DNA from: Lingula anatina
Lineage: Eukaryota > Brachiopoda > Lingulata > Lingulida > Lingulidae
Assembly: GCF_001039355.2 (NCBI RefSeq)
Contig: NW_019775571.1
Coordinates: 263,782-315,707, forward strand
Length of the DNA stretch: 51,926 bases
Direction: 5' to 3'
Shown here: piece after piece, positions 12,801 to 34,320 of the stretch
How the letters are laid out: each line of letters starts with the position of its first letter
Numbering within the stretch: the first letter of the stretch is position 1
The notes under the pieces: generated by a model
Seen by the model: only the letters and a program-made list of their open reading frames with translations
Told to the model about the DNA's origin: nothing
The model's database searches: none
Translations under genes and position numbers: made by a program

Positions 12801-14168
12801 CTCATTGATTTTCTTGCCACCTGAATATCTCATCAGGTTGTCATTATTACCACAGAAACATTCATCTTTGTGTTCCACACCGCTGTACTTGTATCTTCCT
12901 TTTCTGCAGTAATTAACACAATATCTAACTGTCATTTTGTCACTTTTGATTTTAAGAGTTTCCCTTGGTTTCCACACTGCTCTTTCATCAAAGTCTTTGT
13001 CTTTGTAGCAACCTAAATACCCAGCAAAACTTCCTGAAGTAAAATAATCAAGACTGTTCAAGAGAAAATAAAACATCAATTCAATTAAGAAATTATATTA
13101 TATCTTTAATGTGATTAAGTAGATATTATACTCATTCCATCTGATGAACAAATTTGCATTGTTAGGGTCTGTTTTCTGCCTATTCACTGATTTATCTCTT
13201 CTTGTATAGGTAACTTTGTGCAAAGCAGTACTTGCGACAACAGACAAAATAGAATGGCTTAGTATCCCCCAACTTACCAGCATTTGCACCGTGACTTGCA
13301 ATGACTTGCAGTAGAACAAAAAGTCCAATTCTTCCCATCTTATTCATCTTTGGCCACTTCAAGCACAAGTGTGTTGGCAGCATCTGGTCTGGTGCTCTTC
13401 ACTGTCAGTTTATCCCATACAGCTACAGCTCTATAGCACTTCCTCCTTTACTAGATAGCCACTGTAAGGCCATCCACTGTAGTGAAGGGAGATAACAGCT
13501 GATATTATGAGAGGTCAATTATTGAACAACTTCCTGATAGCATTTATATCTATCTAACAAACACTAACTTATCTGTGCTGTTTTGCATCCCTTTGGTGCC
13601 CTTTTCATCATTTTACATGAGAACTATATAATAAGGTCAAAATCATGAAGCTTGGCTTAAGTAGTATTGTTTAGTATCTTTGTAATAACTCTTCAAAAAG
13701 TATGAGTTACAATGTCAGTTATAGGGCCAACACTTCATAGAGTACAATTTTACACACAGCATAATGCAGAATGATTCATTTTGATATTGATAAAAAGCCT
13801 GGTCAATATTTTTGTGTGAATTTTTTACAAACCAGATCCAAAAAGATGTTTAGCAATGAAAATATATTTGTTTTGTATTTCAGGCAGTTAATTTGATTGT
13901 TCATGGTAAAGTGCCCTAGATACAACTTGTCTTGGACGATTCTAGTGGTGCATTTGATGATTTAAGTTAAAAATAATGAATGGAAATGTGATAACAGACT
14001 GAAACCTCCATCTTGATATTTCAGGTCGTAAGTCTGGCTGTGCTAAGGGAAAAGGTGGCTCTATGCACATGTATGGAGACAATTTTTATGGTGGCAATGG
14101 TATAGTTGGGGCTCAGGTAAGAATATATATATTGCTATGTAAAATACTTACCTGTTTATTTCAAAGTT

Positions 14169-14226
<58 letters not shown>

Positions 14227-15754
14227 AAACTCTGGATGTAGTTGTTGTGTGGGTGTAGTTTTCCCAAAAGAACCAAGATCATTTCTGTAACTCCGTGATT
14301 TTGATCATCCTCTATATAAAGGTCCCATTAGGAGCAGGGATAGCCTTTGCCCAGAAGTATAATGGCACCAACAATATCACTCTGGCACTGTATGGAGATG
14401 GTGCTGCCAATCAGGGGCAGTTCTTTGAAGCAGTCAATATGGCCAAGCTGTGGGATCTGCCCTGTGTATTTGTATGTGAGAACAACAAGTATGGCATGGG
14501 GACATCCGTGTCCAGGGCTTCTGCCAATACAGACTACTACACTAGGGGACAGTACATACCTGGAATATGGGTAAGTTATGTTTTTTCTTTCTCCAACTTT
14601 ATATTTCTGTTTTTGTATCAGCTTGCCATGAAATACAACAACATAGAAAAAAGATCATGACTTAAAAGGGTTAAGTGCATTTATATTGGTTTTTATCTTA
14701 TTTTGGGTTGCCAGACTGCATGTGTATATTTGATTCAAAAGAATGATGTTATATTCCTATATTACCTGGATATCACTTAGGTTGATGGTATGGATGTGTT
14801 GGCAGTGAAGGAAGCCACACGCTGGGCTGCAGAGTACTGTCGCTCTGGCAAGGGACCTCTGTGTATGGAAGTGGAAACGTACCGCTATTCAGGACACAGT
14901 ATGAGTGATCCTGGAACCAGGTAATCACATGCATTGTGTTTATTGTGACTTCCTTTTTATTTGATAGGGGAGGGGGAGAGCACCCTTTATATTGTAAGAT
15001 TTGATGGAAAGCATAAATGTGCTGCAGCTTCTTTCTAATATGGTTTCATTAAGCATCAGAGATATATTATTATTTAATAGTTTGTATAATTGGTATAATA
15101 AGAACATGATTATCCTAATTTGACTAAAAAAATCTTTTAAAAATATCAAGCACAATTTGTTGTATTATAGCTACCGCACACGTGAGGAGATTCAAGAAGT
15201 GCGCCAGGCAAGAGATCCTATCACCAAGTTCAGAGAAAAGATTATTGAGGCAAATCTTGTCACCAGTGATGAACTTAAGGTATAGCAGTTTTTTCTTATA
15301 TATATATGTTATCATTATTACTATTATTGTTAAGCGAAATCAATTATTTAATATCTTGGGGGTAAAATTTTGGTTCAAAAACTTAATAATATAGAATAGA
15401 TACAGTTAAAACGTATGAAAAAATTTATTGAAATGTAACTCAATTCATCAGCCCTTTTTCAATATCGACGCCACGTTTATAGCAGTCATTTATCGCATGG
15501 GGACAAATAACATTTATGCTGTCCAGTTGTATTCTCATGGTATGAGCAGAGACATAACAGTCTTCCACACTTTGCAGCAAATTGATGCTGAAGTTCGCAA
15601 GGAGGTTGATGCTGCTGTACAGATTGCCAAGACCGACTCAGAGCTCCCTGTGGAGGCCATGTATGACGATGTCTACCACCAGGTGCCGCCAGGGTTCAAG
15701 ATAAGAGGGTGTGACAACCAGACATGGGTAGAGACACATGTCACACAACACTAG
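5432..15754 (+). CDS. PDHA1: Pyruvate dehydrogenase E1 component subunit alpha, mitochondrial
   Basis: E1 alpha pairs with E1 beta to perform the thiamine-diphosphate-dependent decarboxylation of pyruvate in the mitochondrial PDH complex. Nine exons with matching phases: 5432-5482, 8303-8368, 8936-9109, 9400-9526, 14025-14116, 14322-14570, 14781-14920, 15171-15279 and 15578-15754 (TAG). They give 1185 nt and 394 aa, against 390 in human PDHA1. The first two exons encode a basic, hydrophobic leader fitting a mitochondrial presequence. The ThDP motif begins GDGAANQG (exon 6) and ends CENNKYGMG. The regulatory phosphorylation loop [14 protein letters not shown] spans exons 7-8 and keeps the serines equivalent to human sites 1 and 2. 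The serine of site 3 is present in [21 protein letters not shown], crossing exons 3-4, is typical of the family. Intron 1 holds SINE copies and a gap. Intron 4 (9527-14024) holds an antisense receptor gene. The first exon rests only on its ATG, leader composition and donor site. Confidence 0.95.
5799..6130 (-). mobile_element. 5'-truncated SINE copy with (TA)n tail
   Basis: Positions 5863-6130 match 6877-7144 base for base in length (268 bp) with about four substitutions. Both copies abut a (TA)n run: 5799-5862 here and 6820-6876 in the longer copy. Read on the minus strand, the element runs toward the (TA)n tail. This copy lacks the tRNA-like head of the longer one, as expected of a 5'-truncated retroposed element. 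It lies in PDHA1 intron 1. Confidence 0.7.
6131..6330. repeat. Repeat-like tract with CCCGTTTCACAA and ACTTAAGTCG motifs
   Basis: CCCGTTTCACAA occurs twice (about 6134 and 6214), and ACTTAAGTCGG occurs twice (about 6150 and 6300) with several AAGTCG variants between. It directly abuts the truncated SINE copy. It resembles part of a dispersed non-coding repeat, but I cannot define its ends or class. Confidence 0.35.
6642..6819. other. Assembly gap (178 N)
   Basis: A run of N immediately next to the second (TA)n tract. Probably unresolved microsatellite or SINE tail sequence. Open frames called across the N are meaningless. Confidence 0.98.
6820..7292 (-). mobile_element. tRNA-derived SINE with (TA)n tail
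   Basis: On the minus strand, 7292-7229 reads like a degenerate tRNA. An A-box-like TGGCCTTGTGGTTAAAGTG is followed by a B-box-like GGGTTCGTTCC, which is the layout of an RNA polymerase III promoter in tRNA-headed SINEs. A body of about 350 bp follows and ends at a (TA)n tail (6876-6820) that runs into the gap. The last 268 bp of the body are shared at about 98.5% with the truncated copy at 5863-6130, which suggests recent activity of the family. No target-site duplication can be read because the tail is interrupted by N. Confidence 0.7.
9806..13383 (-). CDS. WSC/CCP-domain single-pass membrane receptor nested in PDHA1 intron 4
   Basis: Seven exons on the minus strand with consistent phases: 13383-13278, 13033-12725, 12387-12181, 11888-11628, 11319-11191, 10815-10719 and 10304-9806. 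They give 1608 nt and 535 aa. Order: signal peptide (core [16 protein letters not shown], alternative upstream Met); a WSC domain ([10 protein letters not shown] ... ECFCGNN ... [10 protein letters not shown]); a four-Cys CCP/sushi-like module ([12 protein letters not shown] ... WNNTLQC); a second WSC domain ([10 protein letters not shown] ... CYCGHDN ... [10 protein letters not shown]); a Thr-rich linker; one TM helix ([20 protein letters not shown] followed by YRRKH); and a 166-residue acidic tail. Extracellular modules are on phase-1 exons, typical of shuffled domains. WSC is a putative carbohydrate-binding Cys module. A cell-surface sensing or adhesion role is inference, and I know no named orthologue. 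The tail holds two tandem LYN.E/YN.EA...DCDIY.SED repeats with Tyr residues. The whole gene lies antisense inside PDHA1. Confidence 0.85.
10926..11148. mobile_element. 223-bp MITE, ~34-bp TIRs, TTA target-site duplication (PIF/Harbinger-like)
   Basis: The left end and the reverse complement of the right end share about 34 bp, containing CCTTTACACTGGACGGCGTC. The element is flanked on both sides by TTA (10923-10925 and 11149-11151), the 3-bp duplication typical of PIF/Harbinger transposons. There is no coding capacity. It sits in the short intron between the linker exon and the TM exon of the nested receptor gene and fills more than half of it. Confidence 0.75.
14171..14222. repeat. (AT)n microsatellite
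   Basis: About 26 uninterrupted AT units in PDHA1 intron 5, about 100 bp before exon 6. Unlike the (TA)n tracts in intron 1, it has no adjoining SINE sequence. Confidence 0.95.
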
Positions 15755-15875
15755 AGATACTTGACTATAATTTCAGAGTATGTCATTGCTTATTGTAATT
15801 AGATGAGAACTGTCAATTTTACCAGATACTTCTATGGATAAACAGCAAATTGCTGTTAAGTTTCGTGCTGTGCAT

Positions 15876-15881
15876 AATAAA
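15876..15881 (+). promoter_or_regulatory. Candidate PDHA1 polyadenylation signal AATAAA
   Basis: AATAAA about 120 bp after the PDHA1 stop codon. A second AATAAA lies at 16103-16108, so 3' UTR length could vary. The 3' end converges on SMARCAD1, whose stop codon is about 1.5 kb further on and faces the other way. Confidence 0.45.
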
Positions 15882-17246
15882 CTCTGCTGTATACATATTT
15901 CCTCAGCTCAGAAATGACATTATTAACCACTTACTCAGCATTCTACTTTTGCTACTGCCTACAACTAAGATCTGAGTTTTATTATTATTTTGATGAGTTG
16001 CCTTATATGGCTTATTAATATTACTCAGCTGAGGACATATTCAAAGTGGTGCAGGTTAAACAAAAGCTAACATGGAACACTGTATTAAAAGACTGTGTCT
16101 AGAATAAACAAATTATTTATTAACATGTTTTCTATTAAAGTGTATATAAACTTGACAGTATGTAATTTGGCAAGATCTTTTTTTGTGTAGCATATTTAAA
16201 TCTGGCACTGTCCAATGTGGATTAAAGATGACCACTAAGGTAAGAGAAAATTATTCCCCCGTATTTGTAAACGGTCGTTCTGCTGGAGACATTCGTTATG
16301 CTCAAAAACTACATTTTTAACAGGACAAAATTGTTCAACTGTGACAAAGCTTATCTTGGGAGTAAAACAGTAGCCTTAATCATTCCACAAAATGGGTTGT
16401 GATTTTGCCTTAAAAGATTTCATCAACTTACTTATTCAAAATGTTTCCAAGCAGGTTATACAAATATTTAAAATTGCTATGGTTCCCACATTTTGTAGTC
16501 AAAGTACTTCATGAAACAAATTTCGTTTTGATACAAATAAATTTGATCTTGGTGTCCATCTAATAAAAACTGTTTTTGCAAGTAAATAGTGCTATACAGA
16601 CAACACAAAATAATACTTTTATAGAAAGACATCTCCTTCTTTTATTAGAAATACATTAGTTTTAATCTTTACTTTTATTATACATAATTGAGATAACAGT
16701 ATGAAGGATCAAGTAACATCATGCTTAGTTTTGTCATATTTTGTTTGGATGAAAAATTGGTTATAAAATGGTATTTCATGCAATTAAGTTTTTTAATTCT
16801 ATAACCAAAAAAAAAAAAAAACACAGGACATCTATTCTGACACCTCTCTTCAACAAAAAAAGGGCCTCAACTTCAAATTAATGGCACAATTATCAAATCA
16901 ATCCAGTCACTCTAAAAAGCGGTGTACCCCAATTACCTTCACAAATTTCTTAATTTCACATCATGATTGGTATGATAATTATGAACAGATAATCAAAAAT
17001 TACATCAATCTTCATGCAATAACTTAAACCATTTCACTGTGAACAGGGAATATGTTACTCAATAACATCAGTGAAGACCTTGTACATGCAAACTAAATAT
17101 CAAAATGAGAAACTGTATTTCATAATCACAAAAATCTTCATGTTTTTGTAAGAGCTTGAATGTGTTGAACTACACCAAGAGTCATTCTCCAATTCAGTAT
17201 GAAGTAGCCAGAGTATTATCTAGTGTAATTTGAGTGGAATTTCTCT
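15882..17246. other. Convergent 3' intergenic/UTR region
   Basis: AT-rich region between the PDHA1 and SMARCAD1 stop codons. It presumably carries both 3' UTRs. TTTATT (about 16641, AATAAA on the minus strand) is a possible SMARCAD1 poly(A) signal. No other gene was seen. Confidence 0.5.
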
Positions 17247-28409
<11,163 letters not shown>

Positions 28410-30700
28410 GGTACAGCAGCGCCTGTGCTATAAAAGAGAATTACCATTAAAATAGACCTAAATTCTCTAAAAGCGACCCATTAATGACCGTTTTCCTTAC
28501 TAAGGCCCGCTAACAGTAACAATCATTCATCATTCACACAGATCAGCTCATGTCCACCATAAAACAAATAAAAATCATGTGATTAGATTGTCAAATTATT
28601 TTTCAATAAGGAAGTTAACCAATAGCACATTTAGATAATGGTTTTGCTGAAGTTGGCAATTATCACATTATCAGAAAAAAACGTCACTCACGGTACCGCG
28701 GTAGAATGTGATCAAACCAACAATATATATTTACAGAACTTTCCACTTACAAAGACTTCTGAGTGTCAGATCGGTATCTTATAGTTACACAGGTTACGCT
28801 AGTAAACTACCTGAAAAGACCACTTTCCTATGTGTCACAGTAGCTATGCTTCAATCACTGGTAAAATGCATGTTATGTATCTGTAAGCTCCCCGCTCTGG
28901 TCGGAGAAAATAGATGGCGCTGTTCAAGACAAGCTTCAATGTTATAAGTACCCGCTTCCAGGGGCCCACAGTGATAATGAGTGCATTCACAGTGAATGTA
29001 TAGTATTAGCTACTATGCACTAACTCCAGAGGACCCTCGCTGAATGCAATGGCATACAACACTTTAAAGTCGTGGTAGGCCTACCCTTTTTGGACCATAA
29101 ATGACCTTTTTTTAGTCTTGTTCAATTCCGTTATACAAAATAAAAACATTTTTAAATTGGGGATGCCGATTTTCACTAAAAAAAATTCTGATATTTCAAT
29201 AAGGCAAGGACACAAATAAAAAACAGAATAATTAATTATTCGATAAGCCCTTGGTGTTGGGACAAAAACGATTAATAGGAGTGTATCTGAAAGAACTAAA
29301 TAGGGGCCTACATGTACAATAAAAAGAGCAACCGTATGCCTACATGAGAAAATTCCACACCTGTGCTGTGACCAGAATATGGATGTAGGCTAACTATTTC
29401 TTCCCTCTTACTGCCTAGAAAATATCCAATTTTATCCAAACATCACAATAACGCCCACTGCACACTTTGTGAACGAGCCGTGTAGAATGTATATATGCAG
29501 AGTTTACAGTCAGCATGGTTTCTTTTCATAACATTGCAGCATCCAAATAGTTATGATGATCAGTACACAGACAATGTTACATCTATAGGCTACTAGCAAT
29601 GGAAAAAAAATAAAAGAGAAAAATGAACATTCAGTGAAGTGCCTAGATATATTCTGGCTAATAACATTCATCAAATAAGAACGCAAGATTGTAATGTAAT
29701 GTAAGCCTTACGACACCTGATCACGGTCACGTTGTTCAGCTTCAAAAAATTTATATCTAGGCATGTATTGAGCATGATTTGTCTGTACCAGAACACCTTG
29801 ACATGTAATTATGTCTGTTACTGAATAACAATCTGAAATCGAAATTGGAAAGGGATTTAAGGGAGTGATGTAAGGCACAGGAGTATATTGTGTGGTGTAT
29901 AACTACCTAAACATGCACTGACAGTGACTTTGTGTGTGTGTGTGTGTGTGTGTGAAACGTTTTTCTACCTGGAGTACCGCGAGTAGCGGGAATTAGGGGG
30001 GTCGCGTAATCTAAATTTTTGCGTAATAATGCAAACATTTTCCTATTCATGCCTTGCTAGTACGGAATGTTTTCGTATTCAGTAAAGAAGGTTTTTAAAA
30101 CCCATTTTGGATAATATTCGCACGTTACTCATACTACCAAAAATTAGACTGTTCTACAGGGGTTACGAGATGCACATTTATTTTACTGGCACATTTTGTC
30201 CTCAACAACCAAGTACATGTTTCACAATGCTTGTTAACGAAATTACTGTCTATGAAAATGCAGTTTCGTCTAAAACAATTAACTGTGTCCTGCCATCATA
30301 TCGTCTAGCTAATCATGGATATAACTTAAGATTCTTTAAATGAGAATCATAGAGTATTCTCGTGGCAGGCGAAGCAAGTCCCGAGTTCGATTTTCAAGCA
30401 GTGTCGGTCACCTCACTTAAAAAACACAAATGAAGCTATTGTGTGCCTGGCCATGAAAACATTGATAATGAGCAATTTACCTATTAGCATGTACATGTAA
30501 GCATATATGTACCTGATATCAGTATACCTTTAATGTGCAAAAAAATATTCATTTGTTTCTGCTGCCTGGTATAAGTTAATCGAGATTTTTCATGTGACCT
30601 ACTGCTGATTTCTTTTGTTTCGTAAAATTACAATAACTTGTTTTTTATTTCAAAGAATAACAACTCAGTTAATTCCGAAATATGTTTTATAGTACTGAGG
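28410..30700. other. Upstream/intergenic region of SMARCAD1
   Basis: Contains the presumed SMARCAD1 promoter (immediately above 28409), a (TG)n tract at about 29934-29954, and a segment at 29321-29376 that recurs diverged near 37050. Short open frames have no splice support or recognisable product. Confidence 0.4.
29321..29376 (+). repeat. Diverged direct repeat, copy 1 (partner 37050-37109)
   Basis: AAAAAGAGCAACCGTATGCC followed by a CATG...AAAATT.CACA.CTGTG..GTGACC core. The same order of blocks, about 80% alike by eye, occurs at 37050-37109 on the same strand. Weaker similarity extends some 40 bp upstream. Its nature (old dispersed repeat or segmental duplication) is not settled. Confidence 0.45.
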
Positions 30701-31162
30701 TGACTGTATCTGGTAAGTCCAGTGTACTTGCAATTGACTCACTACAATTCACTACAATCAAAACAATCATGCTCCCTCAGGCTGCCTCGAAAATGCGGTC
30801 GCACTACTTCATTATCCACATTTTGGACCAGTGTTCGAATACACACGTACTATAGTGTCCTGCGAGAAGTTCACGGCTACCTGTACCAGTTTAACGGACA
30901 TCGGGCCTATCATAATTTTGGGGAGAAGGTATGTTGCTCAGAAATTGTCATCAAATTTGTCTGTACATTTCGGAGTCACTGCGTAATACTTATCACTCTT
31001 ATTATAAAATAAAATGATAAACAAAATAATCAAAATAAAAATATAGTTAATAAAATGTGTATGTTAAAAATATTTCAATCAATTATGGGCATCACTTTCA
31101 AACGCCACCCCCTATTAACAAGTTGACCAGGGACGCCACCATGTGACTTTATATCACTGAAG

Positions 31163-31558
31163 CTATAAAAGCGCGAAATTTTGAAATTGCGTTCACTCAA
31201 CGCAGACAGATCTGGAGCAGCGAGGAGGACGCCATGTATTGCGCCCCGTATCAAGCAAAAAGGAAACAGGAGTCAACTCGCATTTCTTCGAATCTTTTCC
31301 TCGTCCCAAGTCAACGCATCGCTCATCAACATGTTGTTTCTCGCACACGCAGTCGTCTTTACGGTGGATTCGACGTTTCGTTTAGCTGGCCAGCTAAAAA
31401 CCTTCGCTTCTCCTTACGAGGAATCCTCGCTCAGGAATCGTCGCCCAGGAATCTTCGCAGGATACATCATCGGCTCTCTGCTATTGTGGGCTATATTGTT
31501 GTAGTGTCACTGCATATGTTTCTGTGCATTCCAGGTTTCTTTACATACATGTACATAG
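31163..31558 (+). promoter_or_regulatory. TATA-type promoter candidate with following exon-like block
   Basis: CTATAAAA at 31163-31170 lies about 25-30 bp upstream of a TTCACTCAACGCAGAC start-like segment. It is followed by a relatively GC-rich stretch that is open in more than one frame and ends at ATAG|GTAAGA (31558). The protein readings match nothing I know, so this could be a first exon, an LTR fragment or a relic. Confidence 0.3.
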
Positions 31559-31598
31559 GTAAGAAAAGTCATTAATCCATTTTTCTTTCTTTTAACAG

Positions 31599-31985
31599 AA
31601 CTCGATTATAGCGATTCTCGATAGAGCTCCCATTGACAACTGCAAGGGGAAGAGTGCCACATCTACGCTTCAGCTTCTTCGATCAATCTTTGTTGNCGTC
31701 TACGAGGTGGCTGCATTGGGGGAGCGTCCAGCGAGTCCTGTCATGGTCCGTCTACGAGGTGGCTGTACTGGGGGAGAGTCCAGCGAGTCCTGTCATGGTC
31801 TGTCTACGAGGTGGCCGCACTAGGGGAGCGTCCAAGGCATGTGGTGTTTCATTGAGATCGAAAATGCTTAAAGGTAAGCCTGATTGCAAAGTGTTGACAT
31901 AGGTAGGAAAAGTCATTAATCCGTTTTTCTTTCTGTTAACAGAACTCGATGATAGCGCTTCTTGATGGAGCTCCCGCTGATGGCT
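31599..31985 (+). repeat. Two copies of an exon-like block around a 52-bp tandem array
   Basis: The segment from a GTAAGA/GTAGGA donor-like site through AAAAGTCATTAATCC, a pyrimidine tract and AACAG|AACTCGAT.ATAGCG occurs at 31559-31642 and again at 31901-31985. Between them, a 52-bp unit beginning CGTCTACGAGGTGGCTG starts at 31697, 31749 and 31801 (about 2.7 copies). A single N at 31696 sits at the array's left edge, so the copy number is uncertain. Confidence 0.7.
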
Positions 31986-32257
31986 GTATACATATATTTA
32001 ATAAAACTGGCCTGGATTGCATTTTTATATTAATATTAAGATGACCTTGACCTTTTTATAATTATGTGACAGTTACATTAAAAATTAAATCGAATCAAAA
32101 GTTCTTTCGAAAACTTTAAAAAACTTATGGTCAAATAATTTAAACATTATGACAAATCTACTTGTCCGAACAAAAATAAGTTGAGTCGATGATTACATAT
32201 TCAATAATACATTATTACACAGTCAATAATAATAACTGGAAAGTGTTGCCGTTTTAG

Positions 32258-32407
32258 AGAATAAAAGAAAAGGAGATGAGACCCTTGAGAATCGCAATCG
32301 ACAGCAAGAAGTGCAGAGACCTGATATTGCTGGCTTTGTCTTGGAAGAACACCGTCGATGACTCGAAGGCTTACTTCTCACAGTTTGGTGAAGTCATCGT
32401 GGCACAG
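32258..32407 (+). pseudogene. TDP-43 (TARDBP)-like RRM1 exon, frameshifted
   Basis: The block follows GTTTTAG and ends CACAG|GTACTC. One frame begins NKRKGDETLENRN, matching the NKRKxDET stretch that precedes RRM1 in TDP-43. The neighbouring frame then continues SKKCRDLILLALSWKNTVDD and ..YFSQFGEVIVAQ, the start of RRM1 with its RNP2-like strand. The switch of frame falls around 32300. The block is 150 nt long and off by one for an intact exon. Because it keeps intron-exon edges, it looks like a remnant of a duplicated gene rather than a processed copy. No other TDP-43 exon was recognised nearby. Confidence 0.65.
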
Positions 32408-33055
32408 GTACTCGTTGCTACAGTACTCATTAAGATCATTGATATGGGTTTCACGAAAGAAAAGTATCTTTAAAGTTAGTCTTTAATTTTAGACCAAAAA
32501 GATTAAAATGGAGCAGCCAGAGTTACTCCTGGTATCAAATGATTGCAATTTCGTTCTTCAAATAAAACTAATTACTATTTTAAGTGAACTGCTTATGCCG
32601 AAGACTGCTTTAAATACACAATTTATGGAAATTAAACAAACTAGACAACAGTTCACTCTTGTGCGTACCTTTAAATGTTGAAGTTAAGTCAGATTGATAG
32701 AAAACGAGCATCTAATCATAATTCTTAAAAACTAATTCATGCTAAAAGTTAATTTATATTTTGAGGTGAGATAAGTTGATAGCATTGTAAAGGCCCTAAA
32801 CACTTTCATGGGGGCAGCCCACTTAGTCACTCGAAATGAATTCCCTAGATGCTTGACAACTAATGATTTTCATTTCAAGATTCTAATAGAAAAGCCCTTT
32901 ACCATGCACTGTTATGAAACGATCCATTGTCACCGTAAAAATGATTACTCTCGGCCATTATCCACTCTTTTGGGATGAACCACTTTTCAAAGTTAGTATA
33001 TTGGGGGAGGGAGGTAAAGGGAAAAATTAAGGCTATTTTTCCTTTCTATTTACAG

Positions 33056-33175
33056 AATTCGATTGTGGCAAATCCAGATAGAGATCCCACTTTTCGTAAA
33101 AAGATTCCAGCTGCATGGGGAACATCAGAAGAATATAGCGTTTCTCAGAAATGGAAATCCTCCAAGCCGTAACAG
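33056..33175 (+). other. Third copy of the NSI-type exon-like block
   Basis: 120 nt bounded by TTTACAG and AACAG|GTAACT. It begins AATTCGATTGTGGCAAATCC, clearly related to the AACTCGATTATAGCGATTCT starts at 31599 and 31943. One frame is open across the whole block. A second frame reads NSIVANPDRDPTFRKKIPAA and reaches a stop. No family recognised. It may be an exon of a decayed or novel gene that also includes the block ending at 33933 (ACAG|GTAAGC). Confidence 0.35.
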
Positions 33176-34320
33176 GTAACTCAAGTTATTTCGGAGAATG
33201 TTACACTAAAGTCATTTTTCACTTTACAAAATTCTTAAGATAAAATTCTTAGCCACATTAACTTTACATCTCCTTTTCACAAGGAAGTGCATCTTCCCCT
33301 TGACCCACTTCTAGAATAAAAAATTAAGTTTAGTGAGTTGGGTAGGGAGAACAGGTAAATAGGGAAACTAATGTCTTCTAAATTTCTGTTTTAAAGTTGA
33401 GGCAGATAGCATTGGTGAGCGCCTGGCCTGATGATAGTCTTTGCCTAGTTGTGATACCATTGGAATTTAGGAGCCTTTAATGTAAGTTATGGGCCAGGGT
33501 AGAGGGTGAACAATTATTCTATAAACTTTACAAATCTTTTGTCAATACAAATTCAACAAACTGGACATTTTGTGCAAAGCCAAAGACAAAATTGTTTCAA
33601 ATTAGACTGTTTGGAAACTGTTGTCTAGCCACTAAATGTAGACATTTTTCTATTTACAATTTATTCAAGGAAATTCATATAGCAGACATTTTAGAATCCA
33701 GCAGACATTTTGTCACAAACGTGAAAAAAAAACTCATTTTAGTGGTCAAAAGCTTTTGTCACAAACTTGTAAAAAAAAAAAGAAATCACTCACGACTATC
33801 GGCCAACTTTCAGATCTCCATCAGTTACAATGTGACACACGTTGTGTTATCACTGGTCTAGAATACAAGGAGCTACTACCACCCAATCTCGCCCTCAGTG
33901 CTGCGGTTGTGGTACTAAGAGACCATCGTACAGGTAAGCATGTATTTTCAACTGTTTTGTGTTGTTCGGATCGTTAGGCGTTTTCGTCATTCACATTCCT
34001 TCTTTTATCTCTCTTATTTTCTGGTCACTTTCTCTTTGTTGAATCTTAGCACTCTCCTAAATCATAATGTGGTTTTCTTGTTTTGTGCCTCAGATATATA
34101 ATAGAATAAAATAATCGTGTTAACAACCAAAGTATTATGAAACGTCAAAATACTTATTAGGATTACAAGTGACATACACGTTCTTTATTGCAATTACTGC
34201 AAGCTTTCAATTACTTTTCATACTTTTGTGTGAACATGTTACATTTTATTGTAGGCTACGAAAGGACAGTTTTCCAGAAATAATGCCTGAACGCAGATAC
34301 CATCAATCCTAGCCCAAATG

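Noticed and set aside
30107-31012. Short plus-strand open frames proposed as exons of the TDP-43 relic
   Set aside because: Translations in all frames do not resemble the TDP-43 N-terminal domain. Only the block at 32258-32407 does.
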